Shown piece after piece: positions 18,578 through 28,115 of a stretch of DNA of 64,000 nucleotides. The notes below the pieces were generated by a model that did no database searches, was not told where the DNA came from, and saw only the letters and a program-made list of their open reading frames with translations. The stretch covers positions 310,001 through 374,000 of the forward strand of contig NZ_CANMTQ010000002.1 in the NCBI RefSeq assembly GCF_947500835.1, written 5' to 3'. The number at the start of each line of letters is the position of its first letter. The stretch's first letter is position 1. Source of the stretch: an uncultured Halomonas sp. GTDB lineage: Bacteria; Pseudomonadota; Gammaproteobacteria; Pseudomonadales; Halomonadaceae. The position numbers and the translations under genes are program-made.

Positions 18578-20053
18578 ATGCCCTCTACCTCATTGGGTTT
18601 TCGCCTTGTTCCAATGCTCGTGGCCATCGCGCTTGCGTTTGTGGTCTGGTTTCTTCCCCAGCCTGACGAAGTGACCAACCAGGGTTGGCTCATGCTAGCC
18701 ATTTTCATCGGCACCATTGCCGCTATCATCGGCAAGGCCATGTCCATTGGCGCGATTTCCATCCTGGCAATCACTTTAGTGGCGGTGACTGGCGTGACCA
18801 GCGACGATCCTGGAACCGCCATAAGGGATGCACTCGGCAGCTTTTCGAGTCCACTTATTTGGCTTATTGCCATTGCTGTCATGATTGCTCGGGGGTTGAT
18901 AAAGACCGGATTGGGCGCACGCATCAGCTATTACTTCATTTCTGCCTTTGGCAAACGCTCCTTGGGTATCGGATATAGCCTTGCTCTATCCGAACTGACA
19001 TTGGCACCGGTAACACCCAGCAATACCGCTCGAGGCGGCGGCATCATTCACCCTATCATGCTGTCCATTGCCCAGAGTTTCGATTCCACCCCAGAGCAGA
19101 ACACCACGGAGAAGATCGGCAAGTATCTGGCCTTGGTGAATTATCACAGCAACCCCATCACCTCCGCCATGTTCATAACTGCAACGGCGCCCAACCCCCT
19201 TACGGTCAAGCTGGTAGCGGATGCTACAGATAGTGCCATCACGCTGAGTTGGACGACCTGGGCCCTGGCGATGCTGTTGCCCGGGCTGGTGGCCATACTG
19301 CTGATGCCCTTGGTGTTGTATTGGCTACATCCTCCAGAAATAAAACATACGCCGGATGCAAAACGTTTTGCTCAGGAGAACCTGGCAAAGCTTGGCCGAC
19401 TGGGTCGCAACGAGAAAATAATGCTGTTTGTGTTCGTGATCTTGCTGCTGCTTTGGGCGGACGTACCCCACTTGTTGTTCGGTGGTTACATGGACTTGAG
19501 CATCAATGCCACTACGACCGCCTTCATAGGTCTATCGATTCTATTGATGACCGGCGTGCTGACCTGGCAGGACATTCTCGCTGAAAAAACCGCCTGGGAT
19601 ACGCTGGTATGGTTCGGCGCCCTGGTAATGATGGCAACACAGCTCAATGAACTCGGCGTCATCGACTGGTTCTCTGGCACCATTCAAGGCTGGCTGAACA
19701 GTGCTGACATCGGCTGGCCGCTGGCAAGCGGTCTTCTAATACTGGTATTTCTCTACAGCCACTATTTCTTTGCCAGTACCACCGCCCACATTACCGCCAT
19801 GATGGGGGCATTTCTTGTGGTGGGCTTGAGCCTTGGCGCCCCACCCATGCTTTTCGTACTGCTGCTGGCGGCAACCTCTTCCATCATGATGACATTGACT
19901 CATTATGCGACAGGCACCTCACCCGTGATCTTTGGCTCCAACTACGTGACCCTGGCGGAGTGGTGGCGTGTGGGCTTCGTCATGAGCATCGTCAACATCG
20001 TGGTCTGGACCTTGGTCGGCGGACTGTGGTGGAAACTGCTGGGCTATTGGTAG
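18578..20053 (+). CDS. DASS (SLC13) family dicarboxylate/citrate transporter
   Basis: 491 aa with about 12 hydrophobic segments. The family signature S-N-T is at 148-150 in the A-P-V-T-P-S-N-T-A-R-G-G-G block. The C-terminal half has the T-H-Y-A-T-G-T-S-P-V block that lines the substrate site and is typical of the CitT/TtdT/SodiT branch (citrate, tartrate, 2-oxoglutarate or malate exchangers). The precise substrate cannot be chosen. It is alone after crc with its own promoter region, and faces rph. It probably imports C4-C6 carboxylates across the inner membrane. Confidence 0.85.
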   Translation: MPSTSLGFRLVPMLVAIALAFVVWFLPQPDEVTNQGWLMLAIFIGTIAAIIGKAMSIGAISILAITLVAVTGVTSDDPGTAIRDALGSFSSPLIWLIAIAVMIARGLIKTGLGARISYYFISAFGKRSLGIGYSLALSELTLAPVTPSNTARGGGIIHPIMLSIAQSFDSTPEQNTTEKIGKYLALVNYHSNPITSAMFITATAPNPLTVKLVADATDSAITLSWTTWALAMLLPGLVAILLMPLVLYWLHPPEIKHTPDAKRFAQENLAKLGRLGRNEKIMLFVFVILLLLWADVPHLLFGGYMDLSINATTTAFIGLSILLMTGVLTWQDILAEKTAWDTLVWFGALVMMATQLNELGVIDWFSGTIQGWLNSADIGWPLASGLLILVFLYSHYFFASTTAHITAMMGAFLVVGLSLGAPPMLFVLLLAATSSIMMTLTHYATGTSPVIFGSNYVTLAEWWRVGFVMSIVNIVVWTLVGGLWWKLLGYW

Positions 20054-20101
20054 TGGGCTATTCGTAAATGGCAGTAATCGATTCTGTTCGATAAACAGTA
20101 A

Positions 20102-20137
20102 AGGCGCCGGGAAAGTGAATAGAAAACCCTGGCGCCT
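20102..20137 (-). terminator. Hairpin between convergent DASS transporter and rph
   Basis: The 7-bp AGGCGCC / GGCGCCT arms (extended by GGG/CCC with one mismatch) enclose a 22-base loop. On the minus strand it is followed by TTTACTG, so it could end rph. Confidence 0.5.
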
Positions 20138-20166
20138 CTTGGCTTATCTCAGGCTTATCAAGGAAA

Positions 20167-20901
20167 TCAGCTGCGAAGTCCCAGCGCCTCGCGCTGATGC
20201 TCGAACAGCTCACTACCGGCCTTCTCTGCCAGAGCGAGCATGGCATCGAGTTCCTTGCGCGAAAACGCCGTCGTCTCTGCGGTGCCTTGCACCTCGATCA
20301 ATCCGCCACTTTCCGTCATCACCACGTTCATGTCAGTCTCGGCGCCGCTATCCTCGGGGTAATCCAGATCCACTACCGGCGTGCCGCGGAACATGCCCAC
20401 CGAGACCGAGCTGACCAGCTCCTTGAACGGGTCCCCCTTGATCAGTTTTTCCCGCTGCAGATAACGAATGGCATCGATCAGCGCCACACAGCCGCCGGTA
20501 ATCGAAGCGGTGCGGGTACCACCGTCGGCCTGGATCACATCGCAATCGACGGTAATGGTGTATTCACCGAGCTTCTTGAGATTGACCGCCGCCCGCAGGC
20601 TGCGCCCGATCAGGCGCTGAATTTCCAGGGTGCGACCGCCCTGTTTGCCGCGACTCGCTTCTCGTCCACCTCGGGTATGCGTCGCTCGAGGCAGCATGCC
20701 ATATTCCGCGGTGATCCAGCCCTGGCCTTTACCGCGCAGCCAGCGCGGCACGCCGGCCTCGACGCTGGCATTGCACAGCACCTTAGTGTCACCGAAGGCC
20801 ACCAACACGGACCCCTCCGCGTGGCGAGTGTAATCGCGGGTAAGGGTAACGTGGCGAGTCTGATCGGGATGGCGTCCGCTGGGTCGTTTGGCTGCGTGCA
20901 T
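20167..20901 (-). CDS. rph: Ribonuclease PH
   Basis: 244 aa, near the 238 of E. coli. The start is at the ATG at 20901. It shows R-P-S-G-R near the start, the phosphate-site block [16 protein letters not shown] (about 85-102), [17 protein letters not shown], and D-T-D-type D-L-D-Y-x-E-D. It trims tRNA 3' ends by phosphorolysis. It is divergent from yicC, the usual arrangement. Confidence 0.95.
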   Translation of the reverse strand: MHAAKRPSGRHPDQTRHVTLTRDYTRHAEGSVLVAFGDTKVLCNASVEAGVPRWLRGKGQGWITAEYGMLPRATHTRGGREASRGKQGGRTLEIQRLIGRSLRAAVNLKKLGEYTITVDCDVIQADGGTRTASITGGCVALIDAIRYLQREKLIKGDPFKELVSSVSVGMFRGTPVVDLDYPEDSGAETDMNVVMTESGGLIEVQGTAETTAFSRKELDAMLALAEKAGSELFEHQREALGLRS

Positions 20902-21028
20902 AATTCCTCTGGGCGTTTCGCTAAAATCTGAGAGTTTCGCTAAAAAAGCGTTGCGCCATTCTACACTTCAGTCCGGTTTGAATCCGTTACACTCGGTGCT
21001 TTATTCACACCGGCGCAAGGATATCTTC

Positions 21029-21892
21029 ATGGCTCACAGCATGACCGCGTTCACCCGTCAGACCCGTGAAGCCGCCTGGGGCAGCCTGGCGCTCGAATTG
21101 CGCTCGGTGAATCAGCGCTATCTGGAGCCGCACTTCCGTCTGCCGGATTCATTACGTGACCTTGAACCTGTCTTTCGCGACACCCTGCGCAACCGCCTGG
21201 CCCGAGGCAAGGTGGAGTGCACCCTGCGCTTCGACCCCGCTGCCAGCGGCGAGTCGTTCAGCGTCAACCGCGCGCGTCTGGCGGAACTCGCCCGGGCCCT
21301 GCAGGAAGTTCGCGCCGAAGTCCCCGACGCCCCGATTCCCGATGCCCTGGCACTGCTGGATCATCCCGGCGTGGTCGAGATACAAGGCGCCGATCTTGAT
21401 GAGGTCAAGCAGGAAGCCAACGCCCTGTTCGAGGAAGCCCTTTCTGATCTGATCGCCGGTCGTGCTCGGGAAGGTGAACACCTGGCCAAGCTCATCCAAC
21501 TGCGCCTGCAAGGCGTGCGTGGGCAGATCGCGGAAGTGCGCGCCCTGCTGCCCTCGATACTCGAGCGCCAGCGCACCCAGCTCAGCGAACGTCTCGCCAC
21601 TCTCAAGGCCGATCTCGATCCCCAGCGTATTGAAGCCGAAATCGCCCTGCTCGCCCAGAAGGCCGACGTCGACGAGGAACTCGACCGGCTCGAAACCCAC
21701 GTCATCGAAGTCGAACGCCAGCTCACGCAAAAAGGCCCGGTCGGCCGCCGGCTGGATTTTCTGATGCAGGAACTCAACCGGGAAGCCAATACGCTGTCAT
21801 CGAAATCCGTGGTGGCGGAAAGTACCCGCTGCGCGGTGGAGCTGAAGGTACTGATTGAGCAGATGCGAGAGCAGATTCAGAATATTGAGTGA
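21029..21892 (+). CDS. yicC: YicC family endoribonuclease-like protein
   Basis: 287 aa from the ATG at 21029, behind AAGGA; an upstream open frame is not needed. The N-terminal M-T-A-F-x-R motif, R-S-V-N-Q-R-Y-L-E block and C-terminal D-F-L-M-Q-E-L-N-R-E-A-N-T-L-x-S-K block are family hallmarks. Members of this family have been reported to cleave RNA. In relatives yicC is followed by gmk-rpoZ-spoT; here gmk begins only at 29441, leaving a roughly 7.5-kb insertion between them. Confidence 0.93.
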   Translation: MAHSMTAFTRQTREAAWGSLALELRSVNQRYLEPHFRLPDSLRDLEPVFRDTLRNRLARGKVECTLRFDPAASGESFSVNRARLAELARALQEVRAEVPDAPIPDALALLDHPGVVEIQGADLDEVKQEANALFEEALSDLIAGRAREGEHLAKLIQLRLQGVRGQIAEVRALLPSILERQRTQLSERLATLKADLDPQRIEAEIALLAQKADVDEELDRLETHVIEVERQLTQKGPVGRRLDFLMQELNREANTLSSKSVVAESTRCAVELKVLIEQMREQIQNIE

Positions 21893-21894
21893 TG

Positions 21895-23193
21895 TCAGCT
21901 TCTGCGAATCCGAAAGTCAGGATGCAGCTGCTGCCAGTGGGCCTTTAGCGCGTCTTTATGACGTTCGAGCATGGCCTGCTGCTGTAGCGCTTCCGGCCAG
22001 CGTGTACGTGCCCTGTCCAGTGTGTCGTCAAGGTGCGGCTTGATCAGCCGCCAGGGAATGCCGGATTTATCTGACCAACGGCGGAAGCTATCCATCGATG
22101 CCCGATACCAGTCCTTGTTGTCCGCCAGGTTAAGCGCGAAGCTGCGTTCACCGTCGATGTAGGCTCGTGTTGTCAGGATATCGTAAGCTGGAGATAGTCT
22201 CGGGGTGACGCGATCGCTATACAACAGGCTCCAATTCTTGAGATGCGCATCACCGTTGGCCAACAAGATATTGACCAGCATGCGCCGAGCAAACTGTTGC
22301 ACATCGGCAATACCATCTCCCGAATATTGGTACAGAATACGGCCGATCTGCTCATAGTTTGCCGCGCCGTATTTTTCCCTGGGATACTTCACCAGCACCT
22401 GGGCAAAGTCTTCCATGTGAACGCGCTCGATTCCACCTTCGTAATGCCTGCGATCAAAGCGCCTTATGGCGAAGGCTTGCTTCTCCAGTGGTAGGTTGAT
22501 GGGTGGGAGATTCTCCAATTGATCCAGCTCGACCAGGCGAATATCTGGAATGTCGATGCCTGCAATAGCGGCTAGCGTCATTGCCGAATATTCATTCAAG
22601 GGAACCTGTGCGTGGCTAGTCGAAGGCGTCTTGATAATCCAGTCGCCAAGATCCACATCCGCAGAACCGGTAACGCCCTGTGCCAAGTTATAACGGCCGT
22701 CTTGCTCCTTCATGGAGAACTTCATCTGTATGCCGGCGAGCGAGAACTTGCTGGCAAAATCAACGGGCTGTATCTGCTCTATGTCCGCTGAGTCTTCAAA
22801 CGCCAAGCGGCGCAGCAGCGTCTTGGGCACGTCTTCGGGCGCCAGGGGTGTCGCGATCAGAGCACCGGGCAGGTCGCGCCCAAGCCAAGCCAGCAGCTCA
22901 AATTCATGGTCAATGTGAGTCTTCAGGCTTTGCGCCAGGAGTTCTCGCAAGGCGCCTTCCGGCAGCAAATTGGACAGCAAGGGATGCAATCGCTGATGTC
23001 TGACCCAATCGCGCTTCAAGAGCGCCGCGGATTTCGGAAACCGTGGATGGGTGATCAGGCTGAGCGTTGGGCGCACTGGGTCCCGCGCAAACTCTTCTGC
23101 AAAGAGAAGAAGGTTCTTGCCACTTCGGTAGCCAACCAGATGACCGACCAGACGATCGTGCAGCGTCAGTCGTAAAACGCTTAACCGATCCAT
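21895..23193 (-). CDS. hipA: HipA-family serine/threonine kinase toxin (module 1)
   Basis: 432 aa from the ATG at 23193, the start homologues suggest; a longer open frame overlaps the hipB gene. The N-terminal domain holds a P-loop-like S-L-A-G-I-Q-M-K-F-S block at 151-160. The kinase lobe has D-W-I-I-K-T-P (184-190), N-E-Y-S-A-M, F-A-I-R-R-F-D-R, catalytic N-G-D-A-H-L-K-N (313-320, D315) and metal-binding P-A-Y-D (335-338). All are intact, so it should phosphorylate a translation target such as a tRNA synthetase. It follows the antitoxin gene by 25 bases. Confidence 0.88.
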   Translation of the reverse strand: MDRLSVLRLTLHDRLVGHLVGYRSGKNLLLFAEEFARDPVRPTLSLITHPRFPKSAALLKRDWVRHQRLHPLLSNLLPEGALRELLAQSLKTHIDHEFELLAWLGRDLPGALIATPLAPEDVPKTLLRRLAFEDSADIEQIQPVDFASKFSLAGIQMKFSMKEQDGRYNLAQGVTGSADVDLGDWIIKTPSTSHAQVPLNEYSAMTLAAIAGIDIPDIRLVELDQLENLPPINLPLEKQAFAIRRFDRRHYEGGIERVHMEDFAQVLVKYPREKYGAANYEQIGRILYQYSGDGIADVQQFARRMLVNILLANGDAHLKNWSLLYSDRVTPRLSPAYDILTTRAYIDGERSFALNLADNKDWYRASMDSFRRWSDKSGIPWRLIKPHLDDTLDRARTRWPEALQQQAMLERHKDALKAHWQQLHPDFRIRRS

Positions 23194-23218
23194 AGGATTG
23201 CAACCCGAATACGTAGCC

Positions 23219-23545
23219 TCATTCGTTTTCCCCCAGCAATCCCTCCCAGGGATCATCGACCAAGGGGTCGCTGGTCTCTTCCTGCGTTTCATGTTCAAGG
23301 CTTGCCTGTTCGGACACATGCTTACCCGCCAGTACAGCAAGCACTGCTTCGCGTTTACCTTGTGGTATCAGCATCAACTCAGCGTTAAGGCCCTTGGCTA
23401 CCAGCTCGAGAGTATTCAGCCGCGGATTACCACTGGCCTCGAGCCTTTGATACTGCTGCCGGGACATGCCCAGCCGCATCAACATGTCGCTCTGTTTCAG
23501 GCCTAGCGCGAGACGACGCGATTTGATCTGTTCGAGTAAAAGCAT
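23219..23545 (-). CDS. hipB: HipB-type XRE antitoxin (module 1)
   Basis: 108 aa. An N-terminal helix-turn-helix (residues 6-60) has the K-Q-S-D-M-L-M-R-L-G-M-S-R-Q-Q-Y-Q-R-L-E-A-S-G-N pattern of Cro/C1-type antitoxins. An acidic tail (E-T-Q-E-E-T-S-D-P-L-V-D-D) follows. It should neutralise HipA and repress the operon from the palindrome at 23578-23601, 33 bases upstream of the start. Antitoxin first, toxin second is the usual HipBA order. Confidence 0.85.
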   Translation of the reverse strand: MLLLEQIKSRRLALGLKQSDMLMRLGMSRQQYQRLEASGNPRLNTLELVAKGLNAELMLIPQGKREAVLAVLAGKHVSEQASLEHETQEETSDPLVDDPWEGLLGENE

Positions 23546-23577
23546 AGAGCGTCAACTTATTAGTTGCTTTTAATTTC

Positions 23578-23601
23578 TATAGCAACACATTAGTTGCTAT
23601 A
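23578..23601. promoter_or_regulatory. Putative HipB operator of module 1
   Basis: A perfect 9-bp palindrome (TATAGCAAC / GTTGCTATA) with a 6-base spacer. Flanking partial copies of the same half-site occur near 23555-23570 and 23609-23622, giving an outer nested palindrome. The A+T-rich surroundings fit a promoter with overlapping repressor sites. Confidence 0.6.
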
Positions 23602-23781
23602 AAAAAAATAGCAACTTATAAGATGACAAATCAGTCAGAAGCAATCTATGACAGGGAGTATTACTGCCCTTATGAAACTGAAATAACAACGTCTACCAGG
23701 CTACTTAAGTCTGTATAAATCGCCCCGGGTATTCTAGATACCCGCATCAACCCCTCGCAGCCGTAAGAAGGGCTGATTTTG

Positions 23782-24042
23782 CATACTTAAAACATCCGGG
23801 CTATTGGATATTGCGAACGGGTAACTGCCTGCACGCTTCATATCGTCTGGGACAACGCCCCAGTCCATCGCTGCCAGGCAGTGCGCGATCTGTTGTGCCA
23901 TCCGCAGGTACAAGGGCGATTGCGCCTGGAAGCACTTCCTTTGTATGCGCCCGAGTTGAATTCGGCCGAGGCGGTATGAAGTTGGTTGAAGCGACGCCAT
24001 GGGCAGGTCAAGCAACTCTTGCGTACCTTGCCCATTCATTAG
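23782..24042 (+). pseudogene. IS630-family transposase C-terminal remnant
   Basis: In the frame that reads gta-act-gcc at 23821, the translation I-V-W-D-N-A-P-V-H-R ... L-P-L-Y-A-P-E-L-N-S-A-E-A-V matches the C-terminal DDE core of IS630-type transposases (the D-N-x-x-x-H and P-x-Y-x-P-E-L-N-x-x-E motifs). A TGA at 23977 follows, and S-W-L-K-R-R-H-G-Q continues in frame to a TAG at 24040. A single change of TGG to TGA explains the stop (V-W-S-W-L-K). Nothing earlier in the frame is convincing beyond about 23782. No terminal repeats are seen, so the element is degenerate. Confidence 0.6.
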
Positions 24043-24077
24043 GTTCTTTATGGAAGCTTAGTAGCATTTCAGGACTA

Positions 24078-24181
24078 TTTGAGCAATATAATGCTCAAAA
24101 TTAGACACGACTCATAATTCTGCGCATTTTTCTGCTCATAATGGCAGAAACCTGCTATATTTGAGCAGCTATTTGCTCATG
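24078..24181. promoter_or_regulatory. Three palindromes upstream of module 2 (putative HipB operators)
   Basis: Two palindromes share the half-site TTTGAGCA with a 6-base spacer. The first, at 24078-24099, is perfect (TTTGAGCA / TGCTCAAA). The second, at 24160-24181, has TGCTC as its right core and overlaps the region just upstream of the start. Between them a different palindrome (TTTCTGC / GCAGAAA, about 24129-24150) sits in the A+T-rich zone. They resemble repressor sites in front of a toxin-antitoxin unit. Confidence 0.6.
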
Positions 24182-24193
24182 TCGAACTAGGCC

Positions 24194-25537
24194 ATGCTGA
24201 CACTGCAGATCTTTCATGACGACACTTGGCGGGATGCTGCCGAGTTGCATATCGACAATCCTGACGCCGGCAGATCTTCAAGCGCGCGACTTGGCTATAC
24301 CACCGACTACGCCCTCGAGTGGATGGGCCGAGACGATGAGCACGCTTGCAGCCTGCGGCTACCGGTCGAATTGATGCTCAACCATCGCTCGCCTTCATGG
24401 TTCGGCTTTCTAGATGACATCATGCCTGCCGGGGCCAGCCGGCGTTACTGGGTGACCCAACTGGGGATGCAAGGGCAATCGGCTCAGGCCCAGGATTTTG
24501 CGTTGCTCAAACACGGCAGCATCGCGCCGGTGGGCAACCTCAGGATCAAGGAATCACTACCCGAGCTGCCCTCTCACAGCCGTTTGCGCCAGCTACGTTT
24601 TGCCCAGGAAGAGGTTGTCGAACGACACAGCGATTTTCTGGAATATGCCCAGCAAATGGGGGCCGCCAGCGGCGGTGCGACCGGAGCGGGAGGCGAGGCG
24701 CCCAAGTTATTGCTACGTATAACGGCGGATAATAGCGTCTGGATAGATACCTGGCAGGACGATCCTGCAAACCTCGATCGTCACTATCTGGTCAAATTTC
24801 CGCGCGGGAGTCGTTCGGCTATTGATGCCGATATCCTGCGCGCCGAGTATCACTTTTATCAATAGTTGGCAGCGCTTGACATCGACACCATCGATACCCG
24901 GCACATGCAACTGATCGAGGGCAGCCAATACCCATCGCTGTGGCTACCTCGCTTCGATGTCGCCTTTGTCGATGGCCGTTGTGAGCGCCATGGGCTGGAA
25001 TCGATCTATGCTTTGATGAATGCTGCACCCGGTGCCTTTCTTAACCACATCACGGTGTTGGAAGCCATGATCGAGAGGCTTGCCAATCAATATCGTGTGG
25101 TGGAAGGACAGGAAAAATTCGATCAGCAAGCCTTTGTCATCGAATGGGTCAAACGGGACCTGCTCAATCTCGCATTCGGCAATTCCGATAATCATGGCCG
25201 CAATAGCGCACTGCTCAAACGCCCGGAAGGTATCGGCCTGGCACCCGTCTATGATTTTGCCCCCATGAAAGCAGACCCGGAAGGTGTCACGCGCACAATA
25301 CAATGGGGCTCGCCCCTCGAGGAGGGCGGCAACATCGATTGGCAAGCCGTCGCAAAATCACTTGTCGACTGGGTACCTGCGGACATGCTGATCAGCGAAT
25401 TGCGTACGTTGGGGCGCCAACTGAGTGGCCTCGAGAGCCGCTTGCGGGCGCGAGGCGTTCCGGAGCGCATCCTCGACATGCCGGTGATGGGTTTCGCCTA
25501 TCTTGACGAAAAACTACGCCGCTGGGGGCTAGCATGA
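24194..25537 (+). pseudogene. hipA: HipA-family kinase (module 2) interrupted by an in-frame amber codon
   Basis: The two 223-codon halves are one continuous frame split by TAG at 24863-24865. The junction reads Q-stop-L-A-A-L-D, and a CAG to TAG change would restore it. Half 1 is the HipA N-terminal domain plus the start of the kinase lobe. Half 2 carries the C-terminal lobe with a catalytic F-G-N-S-D-N-H-G-R-N and the metal-binding V-Y-D-F-A-P-M. Half 2 has no start codon near its beginning, so a separate protein is unlikely unless an internal start is used. The likely result is loss of toxin. A suppressor tRNA or sequencing error are alternatives. Confidence 0.75.
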
Positions 25538-25836
25538 AGAATCCCATGTCGGCGGATGATCGCGAGGCGCTGCTATTGGATCTCTTGGCGAAGCTTTTCC
25601 GTGATGACATCACCCCCGGCAGCCTGCTGCGGCAGCTTCGCAAACAGGTATTGGGTATGAACCAGACCGAATATGCCTCACTAGTGGGCGTCAGCCGCCG
25701 CACGCTTTCGGATATCGAAACCGATAAAGGCCGGCAGTCACTCGCGCTACTCGACCAAGCCTTCCGCCCTTTCGGTTTGAAAATCGGCCTGCTGCCTAGA
25801 AGCGCTTATTTACGCTCGCAACTGATGAACAGCTAG
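25534..25836 (+). CDS. XRE-type antitoxin-like regulator (module 2)
   Basis: 100 aa. Overlaps the last 4 bases of the hipA frame (ATGA), so it follows the toxin gene, the reverse of module 1. A helix-turn-helix at about residues 30-75 shows L-R-K-Q-V-L-G-M-N-Q-T-E-Y-A-S-L-V-G-V-S-R-R-T-L-S-D-I-E. It is a Cro/C1-type DNA-binding domain and the likely repressor of the palindromes at 24078-24181. It remains intact while its toxin is broken. A separate role in regulating neighbouring genes is possible. Confidence 0.75.
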   Translation: MKNPMSADDREALLLDLLAKLFRDDITPGSLLRQLRKQVLGMNQTEYASLVGVSRRTLSDIETDKGRQSLALLDQAFRPFGLKIGLLPRSAYLRSQLMNS

Positions 25837-25860
25837 ATACATCTGCACGGCAGCCTATTA

Positions 25861-27072
25861 TCAGTGAGGTGCATTTCTCTCCTCGATAGCCACCGGCTGA
25901 TTGCGCCGCTCCACCCAGAGTCCGATATAGAAGATCACCAGCCCGCCGGCGGCTAGCGCCGCCCCCACCAGTCCAGTGGTGGACCAGGCAAAGCCCATCT
26001 TGACCGTGACCCCGGCGAGCCAGGCGCCCAGGGCATTGGCGCCATTGAAGGCGGCGTGATTGAGCGAGGCCGCCATGGTCTGGGCGTCTTCTGCCACGTC
26101 CATCAAGCGGGTTTGCAGGGCCGGGTTCATGGCCACACTGGTCCCTACGAACCCGACGCAGAGTATGCCCAGCCACAAGGAGTTGGCGGCAAAGTAGAAA
26201 AGCCCTTGCACCACTACGCACCAGATGAGGATGGTGGGAATGGCTCGCAGCAGATGCTTGTCCGCCAGGCGCGCACCGACCACGTTGCCGACAATGGTGC
26301 CAATGCCAAATACCGCCAGCACCAAGGGCCCTAGCGACTCTCGCATGCTGGCCTGCTCGGTAAGGGTGGGCACGACATAGCTGAATACCGCAAACATCCC
26401 GCCAAAACCGATACAACCCACCGCCAGGGTAAACAGGACGCGCGGTTTGATCAGTGCGGAAATTTCGCGCTTTGGACTGGCATTGGCATCGGCGGCCTGG
26501 GCGGGCGCCACAAGACGCACCAGTATTGCCGTGAGTAGCGCCACGATTCCCACACCGGCAAAGGCCACCTGCCAGCCGAACAGATTGCCGGCCCAGGTAG
26601 CCAGCGGCGCGCCGATCAGGATAGCGGTGGATAACCCCAGCATTACCCGGCTTATCGCACTGGCGCGCTGATCGACGGGTACCGCTGCGGCGGCAACCAG
26701 GACAGCAACGCCAAAATAGGCGCCATGAGGCAGGCCGGAGACGAAGCGCAGCAGCACGAAGGAACCAAAACTCGGGGCCAGCGCGCTCGCTAGATTGCCG
26801 ATCGCGAAGAGCAGCATCAGAGCGATAAGCAAGGCGCGGCGGGGCACCCGGGCGGCTAATGCGGAGATGAGCGGTGCCCCCACCACCACGCCAAGCGCAT
26901 AGCTGCTGATGGCGTAGCCGACATCGGGTACCGGCACCTGCAGGTCGTGGGCAACCCGATTCACCAGGCCCATGATGACGAATTCGCTGGTGCCGATGCT
27001 GAAACCGCCCAAGGCCAGAACGAGTTCGACCAGGCGAGGATGCGTTACTTTCGGGGTGATGCAATCACCCAC
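25861..27072 (-). CDS. MFS transporter, DHA1-like (AraJ/YdhP type)
   Basis: 403 aa with 12 predicted hydrophobic segments. Segment 1 has [12 protein letters not shown], a hallmark of the arabinose/proton antiporter-like DHA1 group. The loop between segments 2 and 3 carries R-V-P-R-R. It overlaps the pyrC 3' end by 8 bases and is the last gene of a three-gene minus-strand unit. The substrate (drug, sugar or nucleobase) cannot be read from the sequence. Confidence 0.85.
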   Translation of the reverse strand: MGDCITPKVTHPRLVELVLALGGFSIGTSEFVIMGLVNRVAHDLQVPVPDVGYAISSYALGVVVGAPLISALAARVPRRALLIALMLLFAIGNLASALAPSFGSFVLLRFVSGLPHGAYFGVAVLVAAAAVPVDQRASAISRVMLGLSTAILIGAPLATWAGNLFGWQVAFAGVGIVALLTAILVRLVAPAQAADANASPKREISALIKPRVLFTLAVGCIGFGGMFAVFSYVVPTLTEQASMRESLGPLVLAVFGIGTIVGNVVGARLADKHLLRAIPTILIWCVVVQGLFYFAANSLWLGILCVGFVGTSVAMNPALQTRLMDVAEDAQTMAASLNHAAFNGANALGAWLAGVTVKMGFAWSTTGLVGAALAAGGLVIFYIGLWVERRNQPVAIEERNAPH

Positions 27073-28114
27073 GCTTCACCGACCAGGCCAATGTCTCCCC
27101 CGCCTTGAACGGCACGAAGTGCTCGTTGCCGCAGCGTATCGTCTCTGGCACCTCACAAGGTTCGTGGATCAGCTCGATGAGATCCTCGTTGGGCTCCAGC
27201 CCATAGAAACGCGGGCCATTGAGCGAACAGAAGGCTTCAAAGTGCTCCAGCGCACCCTCTTCCTCGAATACCGTGGCATAGGTTTCAAGCGCCGAGGGGG
27301 CATTGAACACGCCGGCGCAGCCACAGCTCGACTCCTTGGCGCTGGCCACATGAGGAGCTGAATCCGTGCCCAGAAAAAAGCGTGGGTGACCGCTGGCAAT
27401 GGCGTTCCGCAGAGCGCGCTGATGGATGTCACGCTTGAGTATAGGCAGGCAAAAAAGGTGCGGGCGAATACCTCCCACCAGCATGTCGTTGCGGTTGTGG
27501 GCCAGGTGCTGCGGCGTGATCGTCGCCGCCAGGTTGTCGTCGCCTTCCAGAACGTAATACGCCGCCTCCCGGGTGGTGATGTGCTCGAAGACTATCTTGA
27601 GTTCGGGAAACTGACGGCGAATATCTTCCATCACCTCATCGATGAAGACTTTCTCGCGATCGAAGATATCCACTTCGGCATGAGTGACCTCGCCGTGAAT
27701 CAACAGCGGCATCCCCAGGCGCTGCATCGTCTCGAACAGTGGATAGATCGCCTTGACGTCACCCACACCGTGGGCTGAATTAGTGGTGGCATTGGCCGGA
27801 TAGAGCTTGGCGGCGGTGAATACGCCCTCGGCAAAGCCCTCCTCCAATGTCTGAGATGTCACGCTGTCGCTCAGATAGCAGGTCATCAGCGGCGTGAACT
27901 CATGCCCGGCGGGCAGTGCCGCCAATATACGTTCACGATAAGCTCTCGCTGCAGCCACCGTGGTCACCGGCGGCGCCAGGTTGGGCATGACGATGGCCCG
28001 GCCATAAAGCGCGCTGGTGTAGGGCAGCACCGTCGCCATCGTCTCGCCGTCGCGCAGATGCAGGTGCCAGTCGTCGGGGCGGCGAATACGCAGCGTGTCG
28101 GAAAAGATGGTCAC
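27065..28114 (-). CDS. pyrC: Dihydroorotase
   Basis: 349 aa, starting at the GTG at 28114, seven bases after GGAG. A longer open frame upstream overlaps the previous gene and is unlikely to be used. It is class II: zinc ligands H17 and H19 in W-H-L-H-L-R-D-G-E, the carboxylated lysine in [13 protein letters not shown], histidines in L-L-I-H-G-E-V-T and F-E-H-I-T-T, and G-T-D-S-A-P-H. It cyclises carbamoyl aspartate in pyrimidine synthesis. It is tightly coupled to MFS genes on both sides (1-base gap upstream, 8-base overlap downstream), an unusual home for a pyrimidine enzyme. Confidence 0.95.
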   Translation of the reverse strand: MTIFSDTLRIRRPDDWHLHLRDGETMATVLPYTSALYGRAIVMPNLAPPVTTVAAARAYRERILAALPAGHEFTPLMTCYLSDSVTSQTLEEGFAEGVFTAAKLYPANATTNSAHGVGDVKAIYPLFETMQRLGMPLLIHGEVTHAEVDIFDREKVFIDEVMEDIRRQFPELKIVFEHITTREAAYYVLEGDDNLAATITPQHLAHNRNDMLVGGIRPHLFCLPILKRDIHQRALRNAIASGHPRFFLGTDSAPHVASAKESSCGCAGVFNAPSALETYATVFEEEGALEHFEAFCSLNGPRFYGLEPNEDLIELIHEPCEVPETIRCGNEHFVPFKAGETLAWSVKRG

Positions 28115-28115
28115 G

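Noticed and set aside
20084..20098. CTGTTCGATAAACAG as a possible LexA box
   Set aside because: Spacer is one base short of CTGT-N8-ACAG and it lies after, not before, a gene.
23734..24039. Minus-strand 101-aa frame next to module 1
   Set aside because: It is antisense to the IS630 remnant, has no recognisable family and no ribosome site.
24866..25537. Separate gene for the second half of hipA in module 2
   Set aside because: It begins directly after the TAG with TTG and no ribosome site, and its content completes the HipA kinase domain.
25796..27064. 422-aa minus-strand frame over the MFS gene
   Set aside because: Shadow frame of the MFS transporter; residue mix (A, G, R-rich) is not membrane-like.
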